A stretch of DNA of 64,000 bases. Source: Planctomycetota bacterium (GTDB taxonomy: Bacteria > Planctomycetota > Phycisphaerae > Sedimentisphaerales > Anaerohalosphaeraceae). The notes under the pieces are model-generated. The model was not told the origin of the DNA. It ran no database searches and was given only the letters and a program-made list of their open reading frames with translations. The stretch spans positions 1-64,000 of the forward strand of contig JAKPDO010000043.1 in the NCBI GenBank assembly GCA_029552545.1. Reading direction: 5' to 3'. Every line of letters begins with the position of its first letter. Positions within the stretch are counted from its first letter, which is position 1. The position numbers and the translations under genes are program-made. Of the stretch, positions 52,665-60,423 are shown piece after piece.

Positions 52665-54752
52665 ATGAGCAAAAAACGAGAGAACTTTCTTGAGCAGCAT
52701 TTCGATAAAATCATTCTTGCCGGAATCGGCCTGATCAGCATCGGGCTGCTGTGGCTGTTTATTTTTCGCAATCCGTTTGGTCCTGTGATCGACGGACGCA
52801 GGGAATCTCCCGGTTCGGCACAGACCAAGCTGGTTCAAAAGGCCGAGCGTCTTCGTGAAAAAATCGAAAGTCCTTCCGATGCCGTTGCAATGCCGCAGCC
52901 GGATTTTATTCCTTCTTTTGAACGGCTGCTCAGTTCCTCCATTCCTTCTCTGAATCCGCAGATTTATCCGATGCTTCCCGGCATTGGACGCCAGCCGATC
53001 GAGACGGACCGGGAATATGCCGTGCCGGAGATTCCTCCTCTCCAGGATATTCAGATGGCTTATATCCGTGCAGCGGCGTACGTTCCGACGGAAGAGATTA
53101 CGCCGGAAATGCCGTATGACAATGTTCCGACTCAGATTGGAGATGTGGATTTCGTAACCGTGTCGGCACGGCTGGATGTCCGCCGGATTGTTCAGCAGTT
53201 TCAATCCGCCTTTATGGGATTGGGCGTCAGACCGGCCCACAGGGACCCTGTTTTAGCTGTACCAGTGGCCGCCCGGGTGGAACTGCAGCGAAGAGAACAG
53301 CTTCCGGATGGGACTTGGGGACCATGGGTGCGTGTGCCGGTTCCCCAGACGATTGCCTACAAAAAACTTTTTGACCAGCTGCCGGACCGTACCGAGGACC
53401 TGAGCGGAGGAGGCGTTTCCGTTCAGATGGAGCAGTTCAAGGAGCGAATTCGGCAGTCGTCTCTTCTGCAGCAGCGTGCGTATGATTTTGCTACATCCCG
53501 CTACCAGTACTGGATGCCGCCGCCTTTTTTGGAGGAGGCCCAGAAACTTCTCCAGCAGCAGCGGGATGAAGCCCGCCGGGCGGCTCAGCAGGCCGCCGGT
53601 GCCGGCGCAGCGGCAGCAGGGCGAGTAGGAGCAGGCGGGGGAGAAACTCCGTTTCCGGGGGCCGGGGGGCCGCGTCCGACTCAGCCGGGAAGACAGCCGC
53701 GTCCAGCTCGTCCGGAACAGCCGACGCGAGGACGTGAACCGGTTCGGCCCGGAGCAGGGGAAATGATGCCGGAGACGGCCGCTCCGACAGGGCCGGGAGG
53801 TGCTGTTCGTCCGGGTACTCGTCAGCGCACAATAGAAGACGTTTGGCGGGATTTTCAGAAGGAACTGCTGACAGATGACTGGTGGAAAAGAACGGAGCCG
53901 CTGCTGATTTGGGCTCACGATGATACGGTTCAGCCGGGCAAGACCTATCAATATCGTATTCGTGTGGGGATGTTTAATCCGATTGCCGGTAAGGACTGGT
54001 TTAAGGCGGAACAGCAGGAGTTCAAGAATCAGGTCGTTCTGTGGACGCCGTTTGCAGAAACAATCGCAAAGAAGAACGAGCCGTTAATCGCTTCGATTCC
54101 GAAGACCCTTCATATTTTCCCGATGGATATTTCCAAAACGAATCCGATAGCGGTCAATGTCCGGGTTTCCAAATATTATATGGGTCGCTGGAGAAGTCAG
54201 GATTTTGAGGTTCTTCCGGGTCAGACGATTGGGTCGGTTGTCGAGGTGAAAAAAACAACGACGTCTCCTGCAGAAGCCGGTGCGGGACTTGGAATGGAAG
54301 GAATGGCGCCTCCGCCTCCTATGATGGGCGGCGGAATGCCGATGCCTGCGGAAGGGGCGGGGATGATGGGGACAGCTGTCGGACCTGAAAAGATTGATTT
54401 TACGACTCCGTATCTTTATTTGGACCAGATTTCAGAAGTAGATTGGTCTGGGACGATGACGGCTCTGCGTCGGCGGGAGTTTGTGAGTATTCTCTATGCA
54501 AAGGAAGACGGTGTGCTTGAAAAACTGCCAATCCGTCAGCCGAACTGGTCAGCGGAGCTTCGGAAGAATTATCGAGATGTCCAAGAAGCGGAACGTGAGG
54601 CCGAAAATGAGGTTTTTGTAGGTCGGACTCCTCAACCGGGGCTGTCGCCGACTCCCGGCGGTTTTACACCGGGTGGGTTTACACCCGGCGGGTTTGCTCC
54701 GGGCGGATTTCCAACTCCAATGCCGCCCGGCGGAGTGAGAGGGGAGGGTTGA
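52665..54752 (+). CDS. Large membrane-anchored protein of the pilus operon, Pro/Gly-rich
   Basis: This 695-residue protein has a single N-terminal membrane helix (about 17-34, IILAGIGLISIGLLWLFIF). Folded segments follow: about 125-220, with VDFVTVSARLDVRRIVQQF, and about 380-530, with YQYRIRVGMFNP. These are joined by Ala/Gly/Pro/Arg-rich linkers (about 300-385). The C-terminus repeats the unit GGFTP/GGFAP several times. No named domain is recognised. Its place after the PilO-like gene suggests a periplasmic component, possibly replacing PilP. It starts 63 bases after the previous gene. Confidence 0.62.
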   Translation: MSKKRENFLEQHFDKIILAGIGLISIGLLWLFIFRNPFGPVIDGRRESPGSAQTKLVQKAERLREKIESPSDAVAMPQPDFIPSFERLLSSSIPSLNPQIYPMLPGIGRQPIETDREYAVPEIPPLQDIQMAYIRAAAYVPTEEITPEMPYDNVPTQIGDVDFVTVSARLDVRRIVQQFQSAFMGLGVRPAHRDPVLAVPVAARVELQRREQLPDGTWGPWVRVPVPQTIAYKKLFDQLPDRTEDLSGGGVSVQMEQFKERIRQSSLLQQRAYDFATSRYQYWMPPPFLEEAQKLLQQQRDEARRAAQQAAGAGAAAAGRVGAGGGETPFPGAGGPRPTQPGRQPRPARPEQPTRGREPVRPGAGEMMPETAAPTGPGGAVRPGTRQRTIEDVWRDFQKELLTDDWWKRTEPLLIWAHDDTVQPGKTYQYRIRVGMFNPIAGKDWFKAEQQEFKNQVVLWTPFAETIAKKNEPLIASIPKTLHIFPMDISKTNPIAVNVRVSKYYMGRWRSQDFEVLPGQTIGSVVEVKKTTTSPAEAGAGLGMEGMAPPPPMMGGGMPMPAEGAGMMGTAVGPEKIDFTTPYLYLDQISEVDWSGTMTALRRREFVSILYAKEDGVLEKLPIRQPNWSAELRKNYRDVQEAEREAENEVFVGRTPQPGLSPTPGGFTPGGFTPGGFAPGGFPTPMPPGGVRGEG

Positions 54753-54866
54753 TGTCTAATTTAGGGTTTTTAATTTTGTATTAAATATACCTCTTTCCTC
54801 TTTTTTGATTTTTAGAAAAAAACATTTTTTATTGCTTTAAAAGTTTCTTTTGTTAAACTTGTATTA

Positions 54867-54882
54867 GTTGTAATAGTACAAC
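54867..54882. promoter_or_regulatory. Putative GntR operator
   Basis: GTTGTA (54867-54872) and TACAAC (54877-54882) form a perfect inverted repeat with a 4-base spacer, in AT-rich DNA 15 bases before the GntR start. YtrA-type GntR regulators usually bind such sites over their own promoters, so autoregulation is likely. Confidence 0.6.
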
Positions 54883-54897
54883 AAGAAAGGAAACGTT

Positions 54898-55293
54898 TTG
54901 CAGATTACCATTGTTTCCAGTTCTGAACGGCCGGTTTATCAGCAGATAATCGACCAAATCAAACAGGAGATTGCTTCCGGACGGCTCCTTCCGGGTGAAC
55001 AGCTGCCGACAATTCGCCAACTGGCTGTGCAGCTTGTTATCAATCCGAACACGATTGCGAAGGCCTACAAATATTTGGAGCAGGAAGGGCTCATAAATAC
55101 CAGACCGGGCGGGGGTTCTTTTGTGTCCGAAATCTCCTCTCGACTCAGCGACTCGGCCAAGAAGGAAATTGTCTGTCAATTTCTGAAACAAGCGGCCGTC
55201 GAGTCCGTCCTTCTTAAGGTGGCTCCAGAACTATTGAAGGAGTGGTTTGAAGAAACCTTAAAAAACTACAATATCGATACACAAAGGAGATGA
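54898..55293 (+). CDS. GntR-family transcriptional regulator, YtrA subfamily
   Basis: This 131-residue repressor-type protein has an N-terminal winged helix (VYQQIIDQIKQEIASGRLLPG, LPTIRQLAVQLVINPNTIAKAYKYLEQEGLI) and a short helical C-terminal dimer region, the size expected of YtrA proteins. These normally control an adjacent ABC exporter operon. The TTG start at 54898 has AAGGA 6 bases upstream and no better start exists. The ABC ATPase fragment begins 3 bases after its stop. Confidence 0.92.
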   Translation: MQITIVSSSERPVYQQIIDQIKQEIASGRLLPGEQLPTIRQLAVQLVINPNTIAKAYKYLEQEGLINTRPGGGSFVSEISSRLSDSAKKEIVCQFLKQAAVESVLLKVAPELLKEWFEETLKNYNIDTQRR

Positions 55294-55296
55294 ATT

Positions 55297-55485
55297 ATGG
55301 ACACGTATATTGTGCAGACGGAGGGGCTGGTGAAGTATTATGACGGCCGGGCTGTTCTGAAAGGAGTGAGTTTGAAAATTCCTCAAGGATGTATTTACGG
55401 TCTTTTGGGGCGAAACGGTGCCGGCAAAACCACGCTGATACGGATTTTGCTCGGCTTGGAAAGTCCGACCCGCGGGCCGGTATGA
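55297..55485 (+). pseudogene. Truncated ABC transporter ATPase (N-terminal fragment)
   Basis: Only 62 residues remain. The start is normal (VQTEGLVKYYDGRAVLKGVS) and includes Walker A as GRNGAGKTT (about 38-46) and LLGLESPTRG, then stops two residues later. The Q-loop, signature, Walker B and switch regions of a full ATPase (about 230-300 residues) are absent, and none is found in any frame downstream. About 200 or more codons, and probably the permease gene, have been lost at a junction near 55475. The fragment cannot hydrolyse ATP alone. Either a genomic deletion or an assembly collapse would explain it. Confidence 0.8.
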
Positions 55486-55541
55486 GGGCGTTGTTTATCC
55501 GTCCTCACAGTTTTATCGGGATTCTTCGAAGGTGTCGGCAG

Positions 55542-55925
55542 ATGAGTCTTCCTTCGCAGATTTTTTCGGTCTTTTTGATGCTGCTGCCCTCGCTTTTCGT
55601 GGGTCTTTGGGTCGGGCTTTGCCTCCGCAGGAAGTCCCTTTCGCTCGGCGGCTCGTCCCGGGCTGCGCGCGGGTGGTTTGCGATGGGACTTTTGTTCGGG
55701 ATACCTGCATGGATTACATTCAATCTGGTGCGGCCCAGAGAAAAAATGATTACTTGTCTGAATTGCGGTTCGCTGAGGCGGCCGGACCAGATGACCTGTC
55801 ATGTCTGCCGGGCGGGGTGGGATTTCAAGGAACTGGAATCGCCGGATTGGTGCCTGGTGGAACCTTTGGAGGAGTCGGAGTCACCGGTTGGTCCTGCGAT
55901 GTCAGAACGGCAAACGGATTTATAA
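55542..55925 (+). CDS. Two-helix membrane protein with zinc ribbon
   Basis: This 127-residue protein has two hydrophobic segments (about 6-28 and 44-62). A cytoplasmic zinc ribbon with two C-x2-C pairs follows (CLNCG... CHVC) in the pattern seen beside planctomycete ABC operons, then an acidic tail. An in-frame ATG at 55482 overlaps the ATPase-fragment stop. The ATG at 55542 is preferred because its upstream 20 residues look like deletion-junction sequence, and AAGGTG lies 8 bases before it. Function is not known. Its end overlaps sixA by 6 bases. Confidence 0.65.
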   Translation: MSLPSQIFSVFLMLLPSLFVGLWVGLCLRRKSLSLGGSSRAARGWFAMGLLFGIPAWITFNLVRPREKMITCLNCGSLRRPDQMTCHVCRAGWDFKELESPDWCLVEPLEESESPVGPAMSERQTDL

Positions 55926-56381
55926 AATATCCGGTTTAACGAGCCAGTTTACCTGCCAGAGGCCGTCATCATTTCGCCGCAGACAGACCACACCGGCTTT
56001 TTCGAAAAGCACGGGTTCGGCGTCTGCACTGCCGCAAAGCAGCAAACCGGCCAGCCGTGACAAAAACGGCAGGTGTCCGACAATCATCAGGTCGGTTTGG
56101 GCTTTTTCAATTTCCTCGGCAATCGGTTCCGGGTCGTCATCGGGAGAAAGCCCGTCGTGCTTGTGCAGGGAGCAGGGTCCCTTTACAGCGGCGTGGAAGA
56201 GTTTGGCCGTCTGGAGGGCCCGCGTTTTTCCACTGTGCCAGACGGCTCCGACGGAGATGCCCAGCCGTTTCACAAACTCTGCGGTCTGCTGGGCCTGCCA
56301 GTATCCTTCCTCTGTGAGGGGGCGGTCTGCATACTGCTCTTTCGGGAAGGCCTGGGCGTGCTGAATCAAATACAGATTCAT
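55920..56381 (-). CDS. sixA: Phosphohistidine phosphatase, SixA-like
   Basis: This 153-residue histidine-phosphatase-fold protein has the size and layout of SixA, which dephosphorylates phosphohistidine in HPt proteins. The catalytic His is in LYLIQHAQAF, but the arginine that precedes it in the RHG motif is Gln here. The second His is in LMIVGHLPFLSRLAG, and Arg in SGKTRALQTA remains. The ATG at 56381 has GAGGA 6 bases upstream; an ATG at 56408 is less well placed. It follows the siroheme dehydrogenase gene. Confidence 0.82.
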   Translation of the reverse strand: MNLYLIQHAQAFPKEQYADRPLTEEGYWQAQQTAEFVKRLGISVGAVWHSGKTRALQTAKLFHAAVKGPCSLHKHDGLSPDDDPEPIAEEIEKAQTDLMIVGHLPFLSRLAGLLLCGSADAEPVLFEKAGVVCLRRNDDGLWQVNWLVKPDIL

Positions 56382-56408
56382 TGCCTGTCCTCTTGCTTTG
56401 CTGTTCAT

Positions 56409-57047
56409 TTATACGGAGCATTGACGGATCATTTCGTCGCAGTGACGGCGCCATCCTTCCGGCCCGTGTTCTGCGAAATAGTGAAACGATTCATCACTGG
56501 CCAGTTTTCCCAGCAGGGCTTTCCGCTGGTCACTGTCAGGGATTGTTTCGATGATGTGAGTGCGGACTTTGGCCAGTTCATCCACAAAACGACCGTGTGC
56601 GTCCGTGAAAATCTCCTCTAATTTCTGGCGGAGATGACCGGCGTAGGCCGGACAGTGTCCTTCGGTGCCGATGGCAATCTGCAGGTCGCCGCGTTTGACC
56701 ACAGCCGGCACAAAGAAGTCGCACAGTTCCGGCTGATCCACCACATTGCAGAGGATTTCCAGTTCCTGGCAGTCTTCGTAGATGCGTCGGTTCAGGTCGG
56801 GATTGTTGGTGGCGGCAATCACCAGGGCGGCGGAGACGAGGAAATCTTTCCGGTAGCGGCTGAGAATGATTTCTGCATTGAGCTGAATCAGCACCTCCTC
56901 GATTTCAGGCAGGATATGTTCGGCGACTACGGTAACGCGAGCTCCCGCCTCTGCGAGCCCCTGAACTTTTCGAAGGGCTACGGGGCCGCCGCCAATGACT
57001 ACAGCCCGCCGGCCGGCCATTTCCAGAAAAATCGGGTATTTGGCCAT
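56409..57047 (-). CDS. Precorrin-2 dehydrogenase (siroheme synthase N-terminal type)
   Basis: This 212-residue protein of the Met8p/CysG N-terminal class oxidises precorrin-2 to sirohydrochlorin with NAD. It starts KYPIFLEMAGRRAVVIGGGPVALRKV (NAD-binding GGGxVA), then has VIAATNNPDLNRRI, NVVDQPELCDFFVPA and a C-terminal helical domain. It complements hemA, hemC and cobA at the right end of the window, which supply uroporphyrinogen III and methylate it. The start ATG at 57047 gives the family N-terminus; upstream in-frame residues are not homologous. Confidence 0.9.
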   Translation of the reverse strand: MAKYPIFLEMAGRRAVVIGGGPVALRKVQGLAEAGARVTVVAEHILPEIEEVLIQLNAEIILSRYRKDFLVSAALVIAATNNPDLNRRIYEDCQELEILCNVVDQPELCDFFVPAVVKRGDLQIAIGTEGHCPAYAGHLRQKLEEIFTDAHGRFVDELAKVRTHIIETIPDSDQRKALLGKLASDESFHYFAEHGPEGWRRHCDEMIRQCSV

Positions 57048-57174
57048 GCCTTTATTATATCTTTTGCGGAGGCAGGAGGGCAATCTTTTTTCCAAAATAA
57101 AAAGGGGCACAAGTTCGGATTTCCAGGGGGAAATTTTGTCGAAAATCCGCCCTGCATCTCTATAATAGGTGCTG

Positions 57175-57726
57175 ATGAGCAGTTTGTCGGAAACAAGAAT
57201 CCAGACCCCTTTGAAAGACGAGCAAATCAGCCGGCTTCGGGCCGGGGACTGGGTGCGTCTGAACGGGGTTGTTTATGCGGCCCGCGACCAGGCGCATCGG
57301 CGTCTGTGTGCCCTTTTGGAAGCCGGACAGCCGCTTCCGTTTGACCTGAAGGGGGCGGTGATTTACTATGTGGGGCCGACACCGGCGGCGCCGGGGCGTG
57401 TAATCGGCTCGGCCGGTCCGACGACCTCGGCCCGAATGGATGCCTTTGCGCCGGCCCTCTTTCAGGCCGGGCTGAAGGGCACGATTGGGAAGGGGTACCG
57501 TTCCAAAGAGGTTCAGCAGGCCCTTCGGCAGTATCGGGCGGTCCATTTTTCGGCGATGGGCGGCTTTGGGGCGCTTTTGTCGAAACATATTGCCGCCAGC
57601 CGGGTTGTTGCCTATGAGGAGCTGGGGCCGGAGGCGATTCGGGAGCTGGTGCTGGAGGATTTTCCGGCGGTAGTGGCGTATGATTGTTTTGGAAACAGTG
57701 TTTATCCGCGAGGATGTGAAGAATGA
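57175..57726 (+). CDS. Class I fumarase / tartrate dehydratase beta-subunit-like protein
   Basis: This 183-residue protein matches the C-terminal (beta) half of Fe-S hydro-lyases. It shows LRAGDWVRLNGVVYAARDQAHRRL, then the substrate-binding YVGPTPAAPGRVIGSAGPTTS, GKGYRS and FSAMGGFGALLSKHI. A working enzyme needs an alpha subunit carrying the 4Fe-4S cluster, which is not in this window. The ATG at 57175 follows TAGGTG closely; a GTG at 57169 is also possible. Its stop overlaps the next gene by 4 bases. Confidence 0.88.
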   Translation: MSSLSETRIQTPLKDEQISRLRAGDWVRLNGVVYAARDQAHRRLCALLEAGQPLPFDLKGAVIYYVGPTPAAPGRVIGSAGPTTSARMDAFAPALFQAGLKGTIGKGYRSKEVQQALRQYRAVHFSAMGGFGALLSKHIAASRVVAYEELGPEAIRELVLEDFPAVVAYDCFGNSVYPRGCEE

Positions 57727-58790
57727 AAGCAGCAGTCATCGGGATGCTTCAGTCCGGCAAGAGCACATTGGTTTCCGCCGTCAGCGGCAAACCGCCGGTT
57801 CCGCCGGGGGCCCCGGAGATTCACGAGGTGATGGTGCCGGTGCCGGATGAGCGGCTGGACTGGCTGACGGAGTTGTACAAACCCGCCAAGACGGTGCATG
57901 CGACGATTGACTGTCTGGACCTGCCGGGGCTGAATTTCACGGATGAGCATGGACGGGCCGCCGCGCGCAAACTGTTTGGGCAGCTGAGGACGGTGGATTT
58001 GTTTGTGGCCGTTCTTCGCGCGTTTGAGAATGATTCCGTGCCGGCGTATCGAAACCGAATTGATCCGCGCAAGGATTTGGAGGAGCTCAAGACCGAGATG
58101 CTCCTGGCTGATTTGGAGCTGGTAACCAATCGGATTGAGCGGCTCGAGAAGCAGATGCACAAGCCCACCAAGACCCAGACCCGGGATAAGGAGGAACTGG
58201 CCCTTCATCACAAACTTCAGCAGATTCTCGAATCGGAAAAACCGCTTCGTCAGGCGGCCCTGAATGCTCAAGAGCTGGAGCTGATTAAGCCGCTTGGTTT
58301 CCTGACGCTGCGTCCGATGATGATTGTGGTGAACGTCGGCGAAAAGCAGGTTGGTCAAACGATGGATTTGGGAGCGGCGGCGGACGGGGCGGAGGTGATT
58401 TGCCTGTCGGCGGAGATTGAAAGCGAACTGGCGCAGCTGGATGCGGAAAGCCGGGCGGAGTTTATGAAGGATTTGGGGATTTCCAAACCCGCCTCGGCGC
58501 AGTTTGTGCAAAGCTGTTATCGAACGTTGGGGCTGATCAGCTTCCTGACCGTTGGCAAAGATGAGGTGCGTGCCTGGCCGATTCGGGCCGGCACGATTGC
58601 TCACGAGGCGGCCGGCAGGGTCCACAGCGATATTCAGCGGGGCTTCATCCGGGCCGAGACGATGTCGTATGAGGATTTGCGCCGGCTCGGAGACGAAAAA
58701 GCCGTCAAAGCCGCCGGACGGATGCGTCTGGAGGGCAAAACCTACGTCGTTCAGGACGGCGATATCATCTGCTTTCGGTTTAATGTCTGA
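57723..58790 (+). CDS. YchF-like GTPase/ATPase with C-terminal TGS-type domain
   Basis: The C-terminal 85 residues of this 355-residue protein are clearly YchF (VRAWPIRAGTIAHEAAGRVH, RGFIRAETMSYEDL, LEGKTYVVQDGDIICFRFNV). The N-terminal G domain is divergent: its P-loop reads GMLQSGKST rather than the usual GLPNVGKST, while DLPGL and NVGE motifs remain. A coiled-coil insert with ERLEKQMHK is as in YchF. It may be a second YchF-type P-loop protein, not the housekeeping copy. It is translationally coupled to the fumarase beta-like gene. Its stop abuts the mipA gene with no gap. Confidence 0.85.
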   Translation: MKAAVIGMLQSGKSTLVSAVSGKPPVPPGAPEIHEVMVPVPDERLDWLTELYKPAKTVHATIDCLDLPGLNFTDEHGRAAARKLFGQLRTVDLFVAVLRAFENDSVPAYRNRIDPRKDLEELKTEMLLADLELVTNRIERLEKQMHKPTKTQTRDKEELALHHKLQQILESEKPLRQAALNAQELELIKPLGFLTLRPMMIVVNVGEKQVGQTMDLGAAADGAEVICLSAEIESELAQLDAESRAEFMKDLGISKPASAQFVQSCYRTLGLISFLTVGKDEVRAWPIRAGTIAHEAAGRVHSDIQRGFIRAETMSYEDLRRLGDEKAVKAAGRMRLEGKTYVVQDGDIICFRFNV

Positions 58791-59558
58791 TTAAAACTCA
58801 AAAAGCAGGCCGCCCAGCAGGGAGAAGGTATAGTCTTTTTCCACAATGGGGCTGTCAGTGATTTCGTTGTCCAGCCATTCGAGGTTTCCCAGGCCGAAAA
58901 GCGACCATTTTTCGGAGAGTTTGTAGTTCAGCTGTAATCCGGTCAGCCAGCCGAGAGAGCCGCCCACGTTGTATGCATTCCGGCCGGGTGCGGATTCGGT
59001 GGCCCGCACTCCATAGTAGTAATCATTTAACTGTTTGTTTCTCCAGTTTGCGCCGATGGACGGGGTGAGATTGAGCGATTGAATGTCCAGTATATCTCGA
59101 AAGGTCTTTCTTAAGGTCAACCGGCTTTCCCAGCCGTTGTGTTTGTCTAAAATGTCGTGGCTGAAATCCAGCGCCAGCACGGCAAAGTTCAAATCGTGAA
59201 GGTATCGAAGCCCGAGTTCGACAGTGGGGTCCCGGTCTGACATACCGTCTAAATATCGGCTGTCATTGTTGTTATATCCTTCCGTCCGGATACGCGCCAG
59301 CCCCTGAAAGGCCCAACGGTCTTCCTCACCAAAAAGAGAATACGTGGCAACAGGACCGAACAATGTTAATTTGGGGCCCTGATAAATGAGAAGCGGGAGA
59401 GCATAACATTCCGCTTCGACGCCTTTATAGGGTTTTTGGAGGGTCAGAAAGCCGCCGCCTGCCCATAGTTTGCCGACGGATTCAGATTCGCTGATGTTTT
59501 TTTCTGCAAAGGAAACAGCTGACAGCAAAAGGATGATAAGAAACAGATTTTTGTGCAT
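58791..59558 (-). CDS. MipA/OmpV-family outer-membrane protein
   Basis: This 255-residue protein has a signal peptide (residues 1-18, ending SFAEK). The rest is alternating beta-strands as in outer-membrane barrels, with MipA/OmpV features: GFLTLQKPYKGVEAECYALP, GPVATYSLF, YYYGVRATES and the terminal aromatic LLGGLLFEF. MipA relatives scaffold murein enzymes; the role here is unknown. A barrel protein with C-terminal Phe supports an outer membrane, as does kdsA. Confidence 0.88.
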   Translation of the reverse strand: MHKNLFLIILLLSAVSFAEKNISESESVGKLWAGGGFLTLQKPYKGVEAECYALPLLIYQGPKLTLFGPVATYSLFGEEDRWAFQGLARIRTEGYNNNDSRYLDGMSDRDPTVELGLRYLHDLNFAVLALDFSHDILDKHNGWESRLTLRKTFRDILDIQSLNLTPSIGANWRNKQLNDYYYGVRATESAPGRNAYNVGGSLGWLTGLQLNYKLSEKWSLFGLGNLEWLDNEITDSPIVEKDYTFSLLGGLLFEF

Positions 59559-59688
59559 GGTTTTCTCCTCGAATAGTTCTACAGCCGTTTATTCTAAAGA
59601 GAAGCGGATGAACTACAAGTAATTTTCTTATGAGGGTGAACAGCGGGGTAATCAAGGCGTAAAAGTAAAAAAGGAAAGGAGACCGAAA

Positions 59689-60306
59689 ATGAGCAGAATT
59701 CTTTACATTCAGGCATCACCAAGGAAGGAGCGGTCAAAATCCATCCAGGTTGCGGATGCCTTTGTCAAATCGTACCTAAAATCACATCCGGCAGATACCG
59801 TAGCAAAGCTGAATCTTTTCGAGGCGGATTTGCCGTCCTTTGACGGATTGGCGGTCCAGGCCAAATATACCATTCTTCACGGTCAATCGCATACGGCACA
59901 GGAGCGTCAGGTTTGGGATAAGGTGGAGAAGGTTATCGAGCATTTTAAGAATGCGGACAAGTATGTTTTTGCCGTTCCGATGTGGAATTTCGGGATTCCC
60001 TGGCGGCTGAAGCAGTATATCGATATTCTGGTGCAGCCGGGCTATACCTTCCGGTTCGGGCAGAATGGTTATGAGGGGCTGGTTCGGGGAAAGCCCGCCA
60101 TGGTTATTTACTCCCGCGGCGGCAGTTACCCGGCGGACAGCCCCTTCGATTTGCAGAAAAAATATTTTGAGTTGATTCTCGGTTTTATCGGATTTGAACA
60201 GATTGGTTCAATCCTTGCGGAGCCGACGCTGGCAGATCCGTCTGAATCGGAAAAAGCGGTTCAGCGTGCCCTCGAGCAGGCCCGAAAAGCGGCGGAAACC
60301 TTTTGA
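59689..60306 (+). CDS. azoR: FMN-dependent NADH-azoreductase
   Basis: This 205-residue flavodoxin-fold quinone/azo reductase starts ILYIQASPRKERSKSIQVAD, which binds the FMN phosphate. It has the FMN/substrate loop PMWNFGIPWRLKQYIDIL and YSRGGSYP. It uses NADH to reduce quinones or azo bonds in two-electron steps. The ribosome site AAGGAGAC lies 8 bases upstream. It stands alone between mipA (opposite strand) and the repeat protein. Confidence 0.9.
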   Translation: MSRILYIQASPRKERSKSIQVADAFVKSYLKSHPADTVAKLNLFEADLPSFDGLAVQAKYTILHGQSHTAQERQVWDKVEKVIEHFKNADKYVFAVPMWNFGIPWRLKQYIDILVQPGYTFRFGQNGYEGLVRGKPAMVIYSRGGSYPADSPFDLQKKYFELILGFIGFEQIGSILAEPTLADPSESEKAVQRALEQARKAAETF

Positions 60307-60423
60307 CCGGTCTTCCTTAAAAAATACTTGCTCTCCGGAAAGCTGCGGTTTATGCTTTTGTTCGAATGCTGAGCTTTGTGGGGTTCGGCAGCCAAAAGGA
60401 ACCGTGATTTCGGAGGGCTTGTT

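Noticed and set aside
55486..55940. Continuation of the truncated ABC ATPase in another frame (frameshift)
   Set aside because: No signature, Walker B or switch motif appears in any of the three plus-strand frames after 55485, so a simple frameshift cannot restore the gene; a deletion is required.
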